DNA from: Setomelanomma holmii
Taxonomy: Eukaryota > Ascomycota > Dothideomycetes > Pleosporales > Phaeosphaeriaceae
Reading direction: 5' to 3'
DNA length: 64,000 nt
Assembly (NCBI GenBank): GCA_010015745.1
Contig: ML978157.1
Location: forward strand, 721,713 to 785,712
The notes beneath the pieces are model-generated. The model searched no databases and was not told where the DNA came from. It saw only the letters and a list, made by a program, of their open reading frames with translations. A program made the translations under genes and the position numbers. Positions 1-10,537 of this stretch are shown one piece after another; the first letter of the stretch is position 1; the number at the start of each line of letters is the position of its first letter.

Positions 1-69
1 CCCTTGATTTCCAGTGAAGAGGGCGCTATATAGGCCTACAGTACCCCAAAGCTAACACCCGCGCAGAAG

Positions 70-532
70 ATGAATGCGGATGAGGCCCGCCTGTTCCGCC
101 TGTACGGCAAGCTGCCCAACAAGAAGGACCTGCTCCAGAATAAGCTCAAGGTGCGTGGAATATCGCTCGCGCCTAACACCAGCGCGCATGCTGACTGCAA
201 TCCAGGAGCGCAAGTACTTTGACAGCGGCGACTATGCCCTCTCCAAGGCTGGCAAGGCCTCAGACGTCGGCGTCACGCAGGTCGGTCGCGAGCATCCCAA
301 CCCCGAGAAGATCCCACACATCGCCCCACCCACACCGAACGGTCTCAACGGCCACAACGGCCAGATTGGACAGAATGGCAACAGCCAGGAGAAGGCCAGT
401 AGCCCAGTCAAGGAGGGTACATTCCTCCACCGTGAGACGAGCTTGAATCGGGAGACATCTGCGTCAGACTTTGAGAAGGAGTCGCAGGATGAGGGCGAGG
501 CACAGACACAAGATGCTCCCGCTCAGTCGTAG
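70..532 (+). CDS. igo1: Endosulfine/Igo1-like PP2A inhibitor (5' end probably outside the window)
   Basis: Small phosphoprotein of the endosulfine/ARPP19 family. Family knowledge: Greatwall/Rim15 kinase phosphorylates the Ser in the FDSGDY core, and the product then inhibits PP2A-B55 during quiescence or mitotic entry. Seen: exon 70..150 encodes RLFRLYGKLPNKKDLLQNKL, the family's N-terminal helix block. A 55-nt intron (151..205, GTGCGT..CAG) joins it in frame to exon 206..532, which opens with ERKYFDSGDYALSKAG. The remaining 90 residues are low-complexity, rich in N, G, Q, S and E. The ATG at 70 gives 135 aa, but homologs usually have a few residues before the conserved block. The AG just before codon 70 could be an acceptor, so an upstream exon may lie beyond the window. 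Identification is firm; only the start is uncertain. Confidence 0.88.
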
Positions 533-1319
533 CAGAACCTACTGCACCACTTTGCACGCCAACTCCCCTCATGAACCTTTGCGATTTGGAACACAAAGCT
601 CAAAATGTATCCAATACAGCACCCTTCGACGGCCTTGGAATACTGCGAAACCCCGAACTACGGCGTTGGTCACGGCGTTCTGAAATATATGCGTTGCAAT
701 CGCTGTCATCATTCGAATCACCAATTGTGCAGTCGCTGCGCGGTTGGCATAAGAGAGAACGTTCTTCACTTCATGTGTATGGCATTTGAGCTGAACAGCG
801 AAAACTTGACTCGAAACTAGATGTTACGGCCAATGAACTGTGTGCGTATCTGAGCATCAATTTTACAGCGATTGATTCTGCTGAGATCTTTGAGTTCCAA
901 TTCACGTGCTTCAATGACATTATAAGCCTGCGGTTCGGCATCCAGGTGCGTATAAATGCTACTTCACCTTTTTTGTCAACTTAATGTTTCTTCCACCTTT
1001 GTGTGCATGTCATTGCTCGTACATGGGACTGTCACGTGGCAGAAACGACAAATGCTCATGTCTCGCCAACGCTCCCTCCTTTTCCCCCATTCAATTTTTC
1101 GAGCACAGCTGGGTTAATTCGCATCCCCTGAGCTGTAATCTACGCATATCGTCACTCAATACCATGAGCAGCCAAGGAGTCACTCCAAGGCACTGCAATT
1201 CAAGGTCTACCTTGTAGACGTAGCTAAAAAGATAACCAGCGTACTTGGACAGAATATACCAACCCTGTAAGAAGGTTCGGTACGTGTACCTCGTCCTGGT
1301 AGCATTGAGCCAATATTGA
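533..1319. other. Intergenic, no gene recognised
   Basis: Between the endosulfine stop and the first 2EXR-family remnant only short unrelated frames exist on both strands. It probably holds the endosulfine 3' UTR; no repeat or RNA gene was seen. Confidence 0.5.
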
Positions 1320-1956
1320 TTGGGACCGAACGATACCGCACTCGATTCAACCACGTTACACACAGCAAATCTACAATACGACTCACCCATAAAATGGAGA
1401 CCTTCCTTCCGTTTTCATGGAACTTGGAGCACTTTGAAAGAATGTACGCTCCAACAACAACTTACGACCGTCAAAAGAAGTCGTGATGGTCAGGCCCACG
1501 AGATTGCAACTGGCCGAACGTTTCATGCACTGCGTTATACGGCAAAATGCGGGTAATATGACACTCGACTTGCACCGGTTCCGCTTCTGGCACGACGCGG
1601 TGGAATACCATTGTCCCAACAGGCTCGACAGCGAGGAGACGACATTCAACCGCTTATCTCATGCTATGAATGGTTTCTTCAAAGTGGTCAACATCACAAT
1701 TGTGTATCATACAAAGACGGGAAATGGAGTCGGGAGCATGATGGCGCTTGCTAAGAGGTGTGCACAAAGGTTGCTTGGAGGCCGCGAAATAGAGCACAAG
1801 ATATGTTGGAGCGACGAGCCGAAGAAGCGTGAACGTCGGGACTTGACGGCACCATACGACATAACAGTGCCTGAGTATGACAGATGGGAGAGGAGATTGG
1901 TTGCCTCGAGGAAGGTGCGAGAACGACCTCGTGACGAAACGGCTAGCTGGAGGTGA
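1320..1956 (+). pseudogene. 2EXR-like family member A, 3' fragment
   Basis: Remnant of the family that fills 1.3-7.1 kb. The open frame from the ATG at 1486 to the stop at 1954 aligns by eye with the C-terminal third of member C: both carry ITIVYHxKTGNGV followed by LLG and a basic tail (here WERRLVASRKVRER). The N-terminal LPxEIRxxIY block that defines the family is absent. A weakly similar stretch just upstream in another frame (RPSFRFHGTWSTLKE) may be the decayed middle part. Either the 5' half was lost or it is too degenerate to see. Function of the family is unknown; 2EXR proteins are a fungal-expanded group. Confidence 0.55.
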
Positions 1957-1996
1957 AAGTGCGTCCGATTTCCGACCATTGCTAAACTTGCTTCAA

Positions 1997-3055
1997 ATGC
2001 CAGTTCTCTGCTCTCCCTCACCTGCGACAAATTTGGCGGATTTCGACCACCTTCGAAATGCTTTGCAAAACCAAGAGCGAGATAGAGCTGACAGTACGTT
2101 CCAGGAAGACTCAAGCCACAGCCACGACGACACCTATATGCCATCGGCACAGCAAGACAATGCACTACTTGAGCTGCCCCGCGTCGTTCGAGACCACATA
2201 TGGACCTACGCTATCGGTGACGAGTCCCGCGTCTTCCAGTATCCCAAACTGCACGCCGGAGTGCTTCACGCTCTGCCTCCAAGCTACAAGCCCCCCGAGC
2301 CGTGACGAATCACAAAGACTACAGCCGGCCTTTCAATCTGGTTTCTCAGCTGCAAGCAGGTCCTGGATGAAATACTGACCGTTTTATCCAAAACCCATGT
2401 GTTCCAAGGCGAACTGGACGGAATCTTTGATAACTACCATCTCGAGTACTCGACGCCGCCGCCAAATCGCTTGATCTTCAAGTCCAAAACGATCCGTCAC
2501 ATACTCGTCCGCCCGTCGAACTGCGTGCTCGCAGCCAATCCAAGGTCTACGGAGTGGCACATGGGACCATGGCTCGATCGATTCTTATACTACGTCCACG
2601 CGTTGAAGGGCCACGATATGTCTCTGAACCTGGAATGGGACTGGCAGCCGCGGCGTCTGGGAGATGCTGGGATCTTTGCCGCGTGAGACAGGTATGCGGA
2701 GTACGTGTTTGGTCTGGAGCATCCTGTATGGGAAGGCAGATTCCGACAAGTGCGCATCAAGGTGATTGCGTATCAGCATACAGCAGATCAGATCAAGAAG
2801 ATGATGGCGTATGCGGAGTTACGAGCGATGCAGTTGGTTGTTTGGAGATCGGCGGATGTTACCCACGTCTTAGGGAAAGAGCAAGGCCGTGCCTTCGACA
2901 GCTGGAGTGACGAGTTGGGAACGAGTTTTGGTTGCTTCGAGGAAAGCGGAGTGAGCGGTTATTTGTGCGGACTGCGCCAAAGCCATCGAGACGAGTGCGC
3001 ATGCTCTTTCCTTGCACATGTCCTATTATGTGCACGAACAGGAGGAAGTCAGTAA
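1997..3055 (+). pseudogene. 2EXR-like family member B with two in-frame stops
   Basis: One continuous reading frame carries the whole family layout: LLELPRVVRDHIWTYAIG, then GLSIWFLSCKQVLDEIL, NRLIFKSKTIRHILV and VWEGRFRQVRIKVIAY. It is interrupted by TGA at 2303..2305 and TGA at 2684..2686 without loss of frame. Spacing between the conserved blocks matches members C-F, so an intron is not needed and no good donor/acceptor pair flanks the stops. Both codons could be CGA to TGA transitions (inference). The C-terminus beyond about 2860 diverges from the family. Expressed as it stands it would give about 102 aa containing only the N-terminal motif. Confidence 0.65.
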
Positions 3056-3262
3056 AAGGCCTTCTTCTCAGGGCTCACACATGACCGAAACATCGGCATG
3101 ATGATCAGAATTTGGACGGGATCTGAAATTCTATGAAGGCTCATTGTGATAGCGAGGCTCGGTGACGTCAATTAAGGTCGATGCGTGTTTGCTCTTTCCG
3201 CCTTCACCTCGTGAATTCTCTTACTCACACGCCATGCATGGGCTTTACTTGCGCATCTCTAA

Positions 3263-4303
3263 TTGACTTTGTCCATACAATCACTACAGCTCCAGATCAA
3301 CTACGACAACCTCCATCAATTACCCTGGTCTAATAACCAGCAACACCGCGCAACGAAAGCATCAAGTTCACACGGACATGCGCCACTCGCCGCTGAGGAA
3401 GTCGACGAGGCTGCCAATTTGGCCGACTACACTGTTCGTTCTCTAGGCACTTTCGATCCACAGAGCAGTGCCCCGTTCTTCAAACTCCCGCAAGAGATAC
3501 GAGACCAAATCTACGAAGAAGCCTATAGGAATGATCCGCGCAGCTTCAGCCACCAAGATTTTCGGATCCAAGCGTACCAAGAAGAGCACGGGTCGAGCGG
3601 ACAGCAAGGCCGAAAGACGCAGAACGGACTTCCGCGGTGGATTCTGGTCTGCAAGAAGATCTGTACAGAGGCAATGACTCTTTTCTTGCAGACTCGCACC
3701 TTCAAGTATATGGGCTGGGTCGGGCAAATACGTCTCGACCTCCGCAAGGGGAACTTCTACCACGATAGACCTACCACTACGCGTAATCCACTAGTCTTTC
3801 ATCGAGCAAGCGTCCACAAAATCGTACTAGCAGGCCTCGAGGTACCGCCCAAAGCGTGTAGAATAGGAATGCCAGGAGCTGGAACTTTGGTAGGCCGTAT
3901 GTTCGGAGCGACTCCTGAGCGATCTTGCTTGAACAACTGGTTGTCATTGATGGAAACCTGTACTACTCAGAACTTGTCAGCAGAGCTGGTGTGGGACAGA
4001 CGCTGGCATAACAGCTTCATGAACGCTGCGATCAGCTGGATTGAAGAGGAGGCGCAAATCTTCGACGTTCTCGACGATGGTTGGAATGGCAAATGTCGGA
4101 AAGCGAAGATCACGATCGTATACCACTCGAAGACCGGCAATGGCGTGGAAAAGATGATAGAGCTCGCAGCAGCATGCTCATCCCGGCTGCTAGGTCTGAC
4201 TCCCGGCCACACGAGAGGTGTCTGGGCCGATGTGGTGGTGGAGTCGAGTTTGAGGAATCATCCCATTTGGCGAAGGGCCTTTTCGACGGAGAGGAAGGTC
4301 TAG
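3263..4303 (+). CDS. 2EXR-like family member C
   Basis: Longest intact member (about 346 codons of open frame). Conserved blocks in order: FFKLPQEIRDQIYEEAY (about residue 72), GLPRWILVCKKICTEAM, NPLVFHRASVHKIVLAG, LSAELVWDRRW and KITIVYHSKTGNGV near the C-terminus, then a basic tail. No catalytic motif is seen; the family is defined by its LPxEIRxxIY motif and function is unknown. The frame has no ATG before the conserved block: it opens just after TAA at 3260. A plausible acceptor (CACTACAG ending near 3291, with CTAAT about 30 nt upstream) suggests a short 5' exon that I could not place. So 5' structure is unresolved, or the start has been lost. Confidence 0.6.
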   Translation: MTLSIQSLQLQINYDNLHQLPWSNNQQHRATKASSSHGHAPLAAEEVDEAANLADYTVRSLGTFDPQSSAPFFKLPQEIRDQIYEEAYRNDPRSFSHQDFRIQAYQEEHGSSGQQGRKTQNGLPRWILVCKKICTEAMTLFLQTRTFKYMGWVGQIRLDLRKGNFYHDRPTTTRNPLVFHRASVHKIVLAGLEVPPKACRIGMPGAGTLVGRMFGATPERSCLNNWLSLMETCTTQNLSAELVWDRRWHNSFMNAAISWIEEEAQIFDVLDDGWNGKCRKAKITIVYHSKTGNGVEKMIELAAACSSRLLGLTPGHTRGVWADVVVESSLRNHPIWRRAFSTERKV

Positions 4304-4725
4304 GCCCACTCTTTGAGTGAACTATGGCTTGGGGGAGCGAGATAGAAAAGTGTCGAATCTTCGATATCTGTATCGATAATTCGAAATCGTACGAGAAAGC
4401 GAACAACCAGCGTGTTGGCATACAAATGGAACGGAAAGACGCGATGTGTCCGGCTAGTGAGGAATGTGGAAGCGGTGACGTACTAGTTGATCAGAGGCTT
4501 CTAGTAGTACGTTGAAAGCCTGGTCCGTACTCTCTCTTTTTCCTTGCCACGATCGGTGTTGGTCTACTACAGATGACAGCCGCACACTTTGGGCGCATCA
4601 CCCAACACTCACACGCGCTGAGGATTTCTCAGCAGAATTCTTATCAACCACTTGCTTAACTCCTTTCGTGAACCAAGCAATAGCACGTTCGTCTCAATTT
4701 GGGCAGAAAGTTCGAGAGTCGCGCC

Positions 4726-5526
4726 ATGCGGACAAAGCAAAGCCAGCCAATCACTTCCGACAGGCCAGACACTCTCGACCCCGACCCGCAAACAAGAAGC
4801 TACTTCTTTAGCCTACCCCAAGAGCTTCGAAATGCTATATATACCCTCATACTCCATACCGCGCCAATACACTTCAACTTCGGTTGCCTCCGCATCCTAG
4901 CTTCAACCACTCCTCGCGCCAACCCCATCGACGCATCCAACAGTCTCCCAAATTGGATCACCAGCTGCAAACTCATATGTCCAGAAGCACTTTCCGTCTT
5001 CGACCGGACTCGAATTTTCGCCCCACTGAGCTACGACTACAGAACCATCGCAGGTAGATGCTACCCACCACCTAGAGCAAAGACAAACCGTTTTGTCTTC
5101 AATGCAAATGTGGTGCGCAATATGGCTCTGCATTGGGATGTGAAGATGCAGAATGGATATGTGAAGTATGGCAGCACGATTCGCGAGTTTGTTGTGGCGT
5201 TTAGGGAGTTGCAGGTTCATGATTTGAGTCGTAATACGACGTGGATACGGACTGGGACTAGCACGGTATGGAGGGAGGAGGGGGCGCAGGCGTATGGCAA
5301 GTGGTCGAAGTTTTGGGATGGGAGGTGCTGGAAAGTTAGTATCACGGTAATGGTGGATTGGTGGGCGGAGGAGGCGTTGGACAAGATGGCGGACTTGGCT
5401 AAGAGTTGTGCGAAGAGGCTGGTGGGTGGGGATGCGGTTGTGGTTGGGTGGGAGACACTGGGGAATGAGGTTATGGCGATCAAAGGGTACGCGAGGAGAC
5501 GTGTGGTGGTGAAGAAGAAGGCTTGA
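4726..5526 (+). CDS. 2EXR-like family member D
   Basis: Intact single-exon gene of 266 aa. The ATG at 4726 lies in a good context (GCGCCATGC) just before the conserved region. Blocks: SLPQELRNAIYTLILHTAP near residue 27, LPNWITSCKLICPEAL, NRFVFNANVVRNMAL, then KFWDGRCWKVSITVMVDWW, a family-typical AKSCAKRLVGGD segment and a Lys/Arg-rich C-terminus. It lies in tandem with members C and E on the same strand with several hundred bp between them, as expected for unequal-crossover duplication. Molecular role unknown. Confidence 0.72.
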   Translation: MRTKQSQPITSDRPDTLDPDPQTRSYFFSLPQELRNAIYTLILHTAPIHFNFGCLRILASTTPRANPIDASNSLPNWITSCKLICPEALSVFDRTRIFAPLSYDYRTIAGRCYPPPRAKTNRFVFNANVVRNMALHWDVKMQNGYVKYGSTIREFVVAFRELQVHDLSRNTTWIRTGTSTVWREEGAQAYGKWSKFWDGRCWKVSITVMVDWWAEEALDKMADLAKSCAKRLVGGDAVVVGWETLGNEVMAIKGYARRRVVVKKKA

Positions 5527-5963
5527 GGGATGGCATGGTAGTCGTCAGGCTTAGCGCACCGCTAGATGTGTGAAGAAAGACCGATCTGGTATCTTGCGAT
5601 TACTGAGGGTGAACTTGTTGGATGCGTCACGTCGTAGCAGAAACATTGCTAAAATCGGATGCAAGTTGGAAACCATTCTGTCGGAAGCAACTATAAAAAG
5701 CTATTCCGAAAAGTTCAAATGACCTTGGTCGCATTGACTCAAGCGCACCTGCAACCCGAACTTGACGAAGCGGAAGTGAGGGCATGGCTCCTGCCTTCAC
5801 CTGATCGCAGTGGCGTCATGGTGACTGCAATCTCGCGCAAGAGATTGCGCCCCTCTCACTTTATTATTTCGTTCTCCATCAGTCAACTACTTCTTCGCCA
5901 CGATTGCAAAGACACCACACGGTATACCACCTGGCACGCTCAACTTCCTAATCAATTCCCACT

Positions 5964-7118
5964 ATGCCCGCTACATCACCGTCCACCAATGCGCATAGCA
6001 GGAAGCCACACCTGTCTCCGGAGCAGTTAGGTCCTAGCCTAAAGCGAGCCTGGAGCGAGTCGCATCCTAACAAGACCTTACAGTTTGTGTCAAAGCAACA
6101 GATTCAAAGTCCGCTGCTTCGCCTTCCTTGGGAGCTTCGAAATCAGATATATCACAATGCCTTTGGAGGGGATCCCATACGCCTGCACCATCGCGGACTA
6201 GAGTACGTAGTCATGAACAGCCGCAACATGTTCAGCGACGTCGACTACACCACTGAAAAGCCACCTTGGGCTAAAGGACTGCCTATCTGGTTGAGGTCAT
6301 GCAAGCAGATTTTCGACGAAGCACTTGATACCTTTGGAAGAGGCTGGACTTTCACGACCGATCTTGCCTACTTGGTGAAGCATGAACAGCGGGATGAAGA
6401 GCCCAAGAATCCTCTGTCTTTCAACCGCAATATTGTGCGGAACATCGGGCACTTGGAAGACATGGATTATCACGATGAGCGAGGTCCTGTGAAGGAGACC
6501 GTCGAGGATGCCGCTGAATCTGCTTCTGGCACTGAGCTCCCATTCCTCACAGCCTTGAAGAAGATGGAAGCCAACTAGCTATGTCTTGAAACAGAATGGT
6601 GTCGCTGGTGGCACGATCAGGAGATGATACCCATCTGGGACCACCCTGACTGGGCGCCGGGTCAGCCTCAGATCTTTGACACAGAATGGGATGCCTACTG
6701 GAATGGCAGATTCCGCAAAGTGCAAGTTGCGGTCATCTTCCGAGTCGACCCTCAATCATCAGACATCTCAAAAGAGCTTCTTCGATACGCAGAAAGCTTC
6801 GCCAAGCGACTGGTCGGATCTAGCGACGTGGCTTCTTGGGAAGACTTGGGCATGGCGAAATCGCTGGATCGCATGGCATGGGAGTGGACAAGACAACTAG
6901 TAGTCGAGCGCAGGATCGGAGATTGTGACGGATGTTTTCGATGCAGCGAGGAAGGAGAGGAAGGAGAGGAAGGAGAGGAAGGAGAGGAAGGAGAGGAAGG
7001 AGAGGAAGGAGAGGAAGGAGATGCTGCAAGGATCTGTGCGCATGGAGCCTTTGGACAGAATTTGTCGTGCACAAACAGCGACGAGTTCGCACCACGTCAG
7101 AATGTCATTGTCGAGTAA
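5964..7118 (+). pseudogene. 2EXR-like family member E, split by one in-frame TAG
   Basis: The frame from the ATG at 5964 carries LLRLPWELRNQIYHNAFGG, GLPIWLRSCKQIFDEAL, NPLSFNRNIVRNIGH and, after a stop, YWNGRFRKVQVAVIF and AESFAKRLVGSSD. A single TAG at 6576..6578 interrupts it between EAN and LCLETEW, inside a block that is continuous in members C and F. A CAG (Gln) to TAG change would explain it (inference). The C-terminus ends in an acidic Glu-Glu-Gly tract. Translation as it stands gives a 204-aa protein with the 2EXR motif but no C-terminal half. Recent inactivation is likely because all other parts remain in frame. Confidence 0.66.
6948..7019 (+). repeat. 9-bp minisatellite, eight copies, encoding (EEG)8
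   Basis: GAGGAAGGA is repeated eight times without a mismatch in the 3' part of member E. In the gene frame it reads Glu-Glu-Gly; the other two forward frames are also open (Gly-Arg-Arg and Arg-Lys-Glu). Other members lack it, so it expanded after duplication. Confidence 0.92.
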
Positions 7119-7251
7119 AAGAGGAATGTTTGATATTAACGAGATAGTCGAAGATAGATCTAAGATTTAGCATTAGATCACAGAACAACGTACCATCAAG
7201 TCCGGTGAGTTGCAAGCGCTCCGGTCATGTCAACGACCATCCTGATATTTC

Positions 7252-10001
7252 CTATATTCTCCGCAGACTTCGCAATGTGCCCGCAAATCTTCGCCTCGTC
7301 ACATAGACGAATGCCATAAACATGATCGCGAATACCACAGCTCCAGCACTACTCTTCTGGTTCGCGACAGCTTGTTTCTTCGCCTCATCATAATAGTCTT
7401 TGATCTTCTCCTTATAGCTATCACCCTGTGCAAGATCCGGCATCGCTATGATCTTGACGACAAGCGCAGTCCACCCGGTAAAGTGCTGCGTGCGCTGTCC
7501 GTGGCCACCAACGGGATCATATTGCTCCCATACATAGCCCGTCTGGAGCCATGCCGAGAAGACTGTGTGCACGATGTTGCTCCTCAAATCGACATAAATC
7601 TCGCGACAGCGTTGTTGCGATGGCCCAGGTGTTTTCGCGAGCGCGAGCAGTTGCTCGACAATCATATAGTTCATGTTGATCCAGATAGGCGAGCGCCAGT
7701 AATTGTCGCCCACGCCATATATTTTGCTCTCAGGACTCAGGCTGCGAATACCGTGATCGGTCCACAGATGGTTCGAGTCGCGCAACAGATCGAGGATGGC
7801 GGATAGGTTTGGGTGATCGGCGCCGATGAAGCCAGTCATGAACGGGAACAGTGAAATGTAGCCTTTGTGGCAAACGTAGCTGTGCACGTCTTCGCGAACG
7901 ACTGTGTCGCAGTAAACGTTCTGCTTCTTCTCCCAGTGGACGGCTTCGAGGTTCGTTTTGAGGCCGCGGATGTGGTTTTGGTAGGATAGAGCGTCGTGGG
8001 TCTGTTCGACGAAGAATGCGGTCTTCTCCAGTACTCGTGCCATGACGCCGACCCAGCATAGAGCGTCGAGGTGCAGCTCCGTAATGTCAGGCGGTTCGGC
8101 TCGAGGATAATCATCGAGACCACTGGGGTAGTTTGTGTCTGGTGTACGGCCTCGCCACCTGTAGCCTTCATTGAGATTCGCGGATGGGATAGAATGGGCC
8201 TCAACATCGCCTGATTGTGACCTGCGAAACCACTCATAGTGCTTCTTCAGGAGTGGGTACATTTCGGCCATCAAGACTTTGCCAGCATCCGCCTTGGTAA
8301 GATACCAGGATTCGTGGCCGTAGTACTTGGCCTTTCCTTGAAGCATGTCGATGAACTTCGAGATGACCAGGAACATAGTCGGCGGATTTGCAATGTGCGG
8401 AAACTGGGTAATGAAGTCACCGGGTGTAGCACTCTCTGCTTCAGCGCCCAGTACCTGCTCTCGCGCAATCCAGCCGTCCTCATCCACAAGGGCAAGCCAG
8501 CCTCGGACTACCTCCATAGCTAGATCTGCGTCCCATTCCAGTACTGGGAGCAAATGGAAACCTTCATCCCAGAGGAACCCCCGGGGGAACATCGCGCGGG
8601 ACGGAGTATGTGTGAGAAGCTCGTAGGGACCTCTCACTTCGGGAGTTGCATGCTTTTTAGCTTCCTCTGACTTTTCCCAGAATTTGCCAGTGGTTTCAGC
8701 ATAGATGGCTTTCTTCGATGTGTCCACCTGGGAAGTTCCCGTGAAGTATCCTAGGCCGCCAAGTAGGTTCGAAAAGACATATTCTGAGAAAGCAAGATGT
8801 TGATCGCTTTGAAAAGGCGTTTTCGGGCCGAAGACGTATACGAAGGCCTTCTTGAACGACTTCACTGTGCTCTCAAGGTCTCTGGTGACTTCGGCAGCTG
8901 ATGCATGTCAGTATAGGCAGCGAATGAGGTAATACAAGGATCGATTGTGAAGAAGGAGCCCATATCTGAGAACTTACATGTCATCGCGCGCGGGGCTGCA
9001 TGACTGGAATAGAGGACATCGAACTAAAGCTATTAGCACGGTACAGGCTCTGGTCCGACAAACGCCTACCTCGAACTTGCCATGACATAACATCTGCACA
9101 AGATGCAGATTACCGGGCCCAGGCTCATTGTGAAGCATAATGTCCATCGGCGTCGACTCTTTGCGATCTTTTGTCTGGTCTTTCAACGAATCCAGGAAGG
9201 TAGCTTTCTCCACGCAAAGTGGTCAGCCAACGTTCGCAAATGATAGCGCAGGGCGTCAAGAGTATGCGCCTGTGTGAAATGGAATTGGCTTACATCGCCC
9301 CTGCCATAACTTGTCTTCCGTCACATTCAAAGACTTCATGACCATTGCCTCGTGTCGCCCACTCTCTCCAACAGACGACGGTATATGGATGCTTGCAGTA
9401 CCGAGCTGCGAATGCTCGATCCAAAGATTTGCAGCATGCACTGATGTGTCTTCGTCAACTCCTAATTGCTCACTGGCCACAAGCTTGCACTTCGGGCATG
9501 TATCCATGGACTCCATTCCGACGTAGAAAATGACGGACGTCTTCAAATCTCCAGGCGCATCTTTTCGCGGTATGCCTCGTACTCTGAGTGCCCAATTGCC
9601 TTCGCCTGGGCCTTCGGACTGCTTAATAAAGTCTGTTGTTATGTCGATCTTATTTTGTACGTCTTCTAAAGTTTGGGTTCCGCCTTCGCGCGTATCGTAT
9701 GCTGTCCAGCCATATCTTGCCATCCCCGCACTGATGTCTACTTGGTGCCGCAGCTCTACCCAGTGTGTCAGCACTATCCAACCAGTTCGGATTGGTCCTA
9801 CACACTGCTCTCCATATCTTCAGCTTTTCCCCACATCAGACCTGCTATCAGGCTGTCGGGCATCCTCGGCCGGATGCCCATGTAAAGATTCGGTCGGTAA
9901 GGTCCCCATAGTAGCGACGCGTTGTTTGTCCCAGTGTCGTCGGCATGTGCTGGAGGAAGGATCGTGAATAGGAGCGCGAGAATGGATGATGGAAGCAACA
10001 T
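7252..10001 (-). CDS. cwh41: Mannosyl-oligosaccharide glucosidase (glucosidase I, GH63)
   Basis: Removes the terminal alpha-1,2-glucose from the Glc3Man9GlcNAc2 glycan of nascent glycoproteins in the ER, the first trimming step of the calnexin cycle. Proposed exons: complement(join(7252..8897, 8978..9023, 9070..9203, 9294..9753, 9804..10001)), about 827 aa. The total is in frame; the 9203 and 9804 borders are the least certain. Seen: N-terminal hydrophobic signal (MLLPSSILALLFTILPPAHA), the GH63 N-terminal block SLLWGPYRPNLYMGIRPR, and the catalytic domain with DEGFHLLPVLEWD. ITELHLDALCW carries the Glu and Asp spaced four apart that correspond to the catalytic pair of yeast Cwh41. A hydrophobic segment followed by Arg residues sits at the extreme C-terminus. 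Divergent from the kinase gene at 10538. Confidence 0.9.
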
Positions 10002-10537
10002 GGTGAACTTTGTGCCTCACTACCCTATAAAGACCACTATGAAAGAGTGACTAATCTGACAAGAGCATTACGCCCTGCATTTCTTACTACGTCGGATGAG
10101 CATAGCGTTTTACCGCGGATGCTAAAATGCGCGACCATCAGACATCGAGACGCGTATCTGTCCACTGTTGGCCCAAGCTCCGCTGACATCATCTCTCCGA
10201 GGCCAAAGCATCTCCACCTCAGACTTCACCTGTTCACGCTTGTGGTGCCGCGAATCAAGCAGATGCGATAAGATGCTCAATTGCTCTTACACACCATCAC
10301 AGGCACCGAATCATGTGCAGTAGCTCCCGCTCACAAACGACGTCAGCGGTTTGTGCCGGCGGCATCAGCTCTGCCGAGCTCCCCCACACCTGACCGCAGA
10401 CAGACGCGCAGGGCACAAAAGCAAGACAAGCATCGCGGACGCCACTGATCCTGATCGTCCCTGGGATTGAGTTGTGTATAAGTTAATCTGCTACGAAGCT
10501 ATTTGAGACGAAACCAGGAAACGGCCAAATCAACACC
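10002..10537. promoter_or_regulatory. Shared divergent promoter region (CWH41 / YFH7-like)
   Basis: The 536 bp between two divergent start codons contain no coding signal. They must hold both 5' UTRs and promoters. No specific operator could be assigned by eye. Confidence 0.45.
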
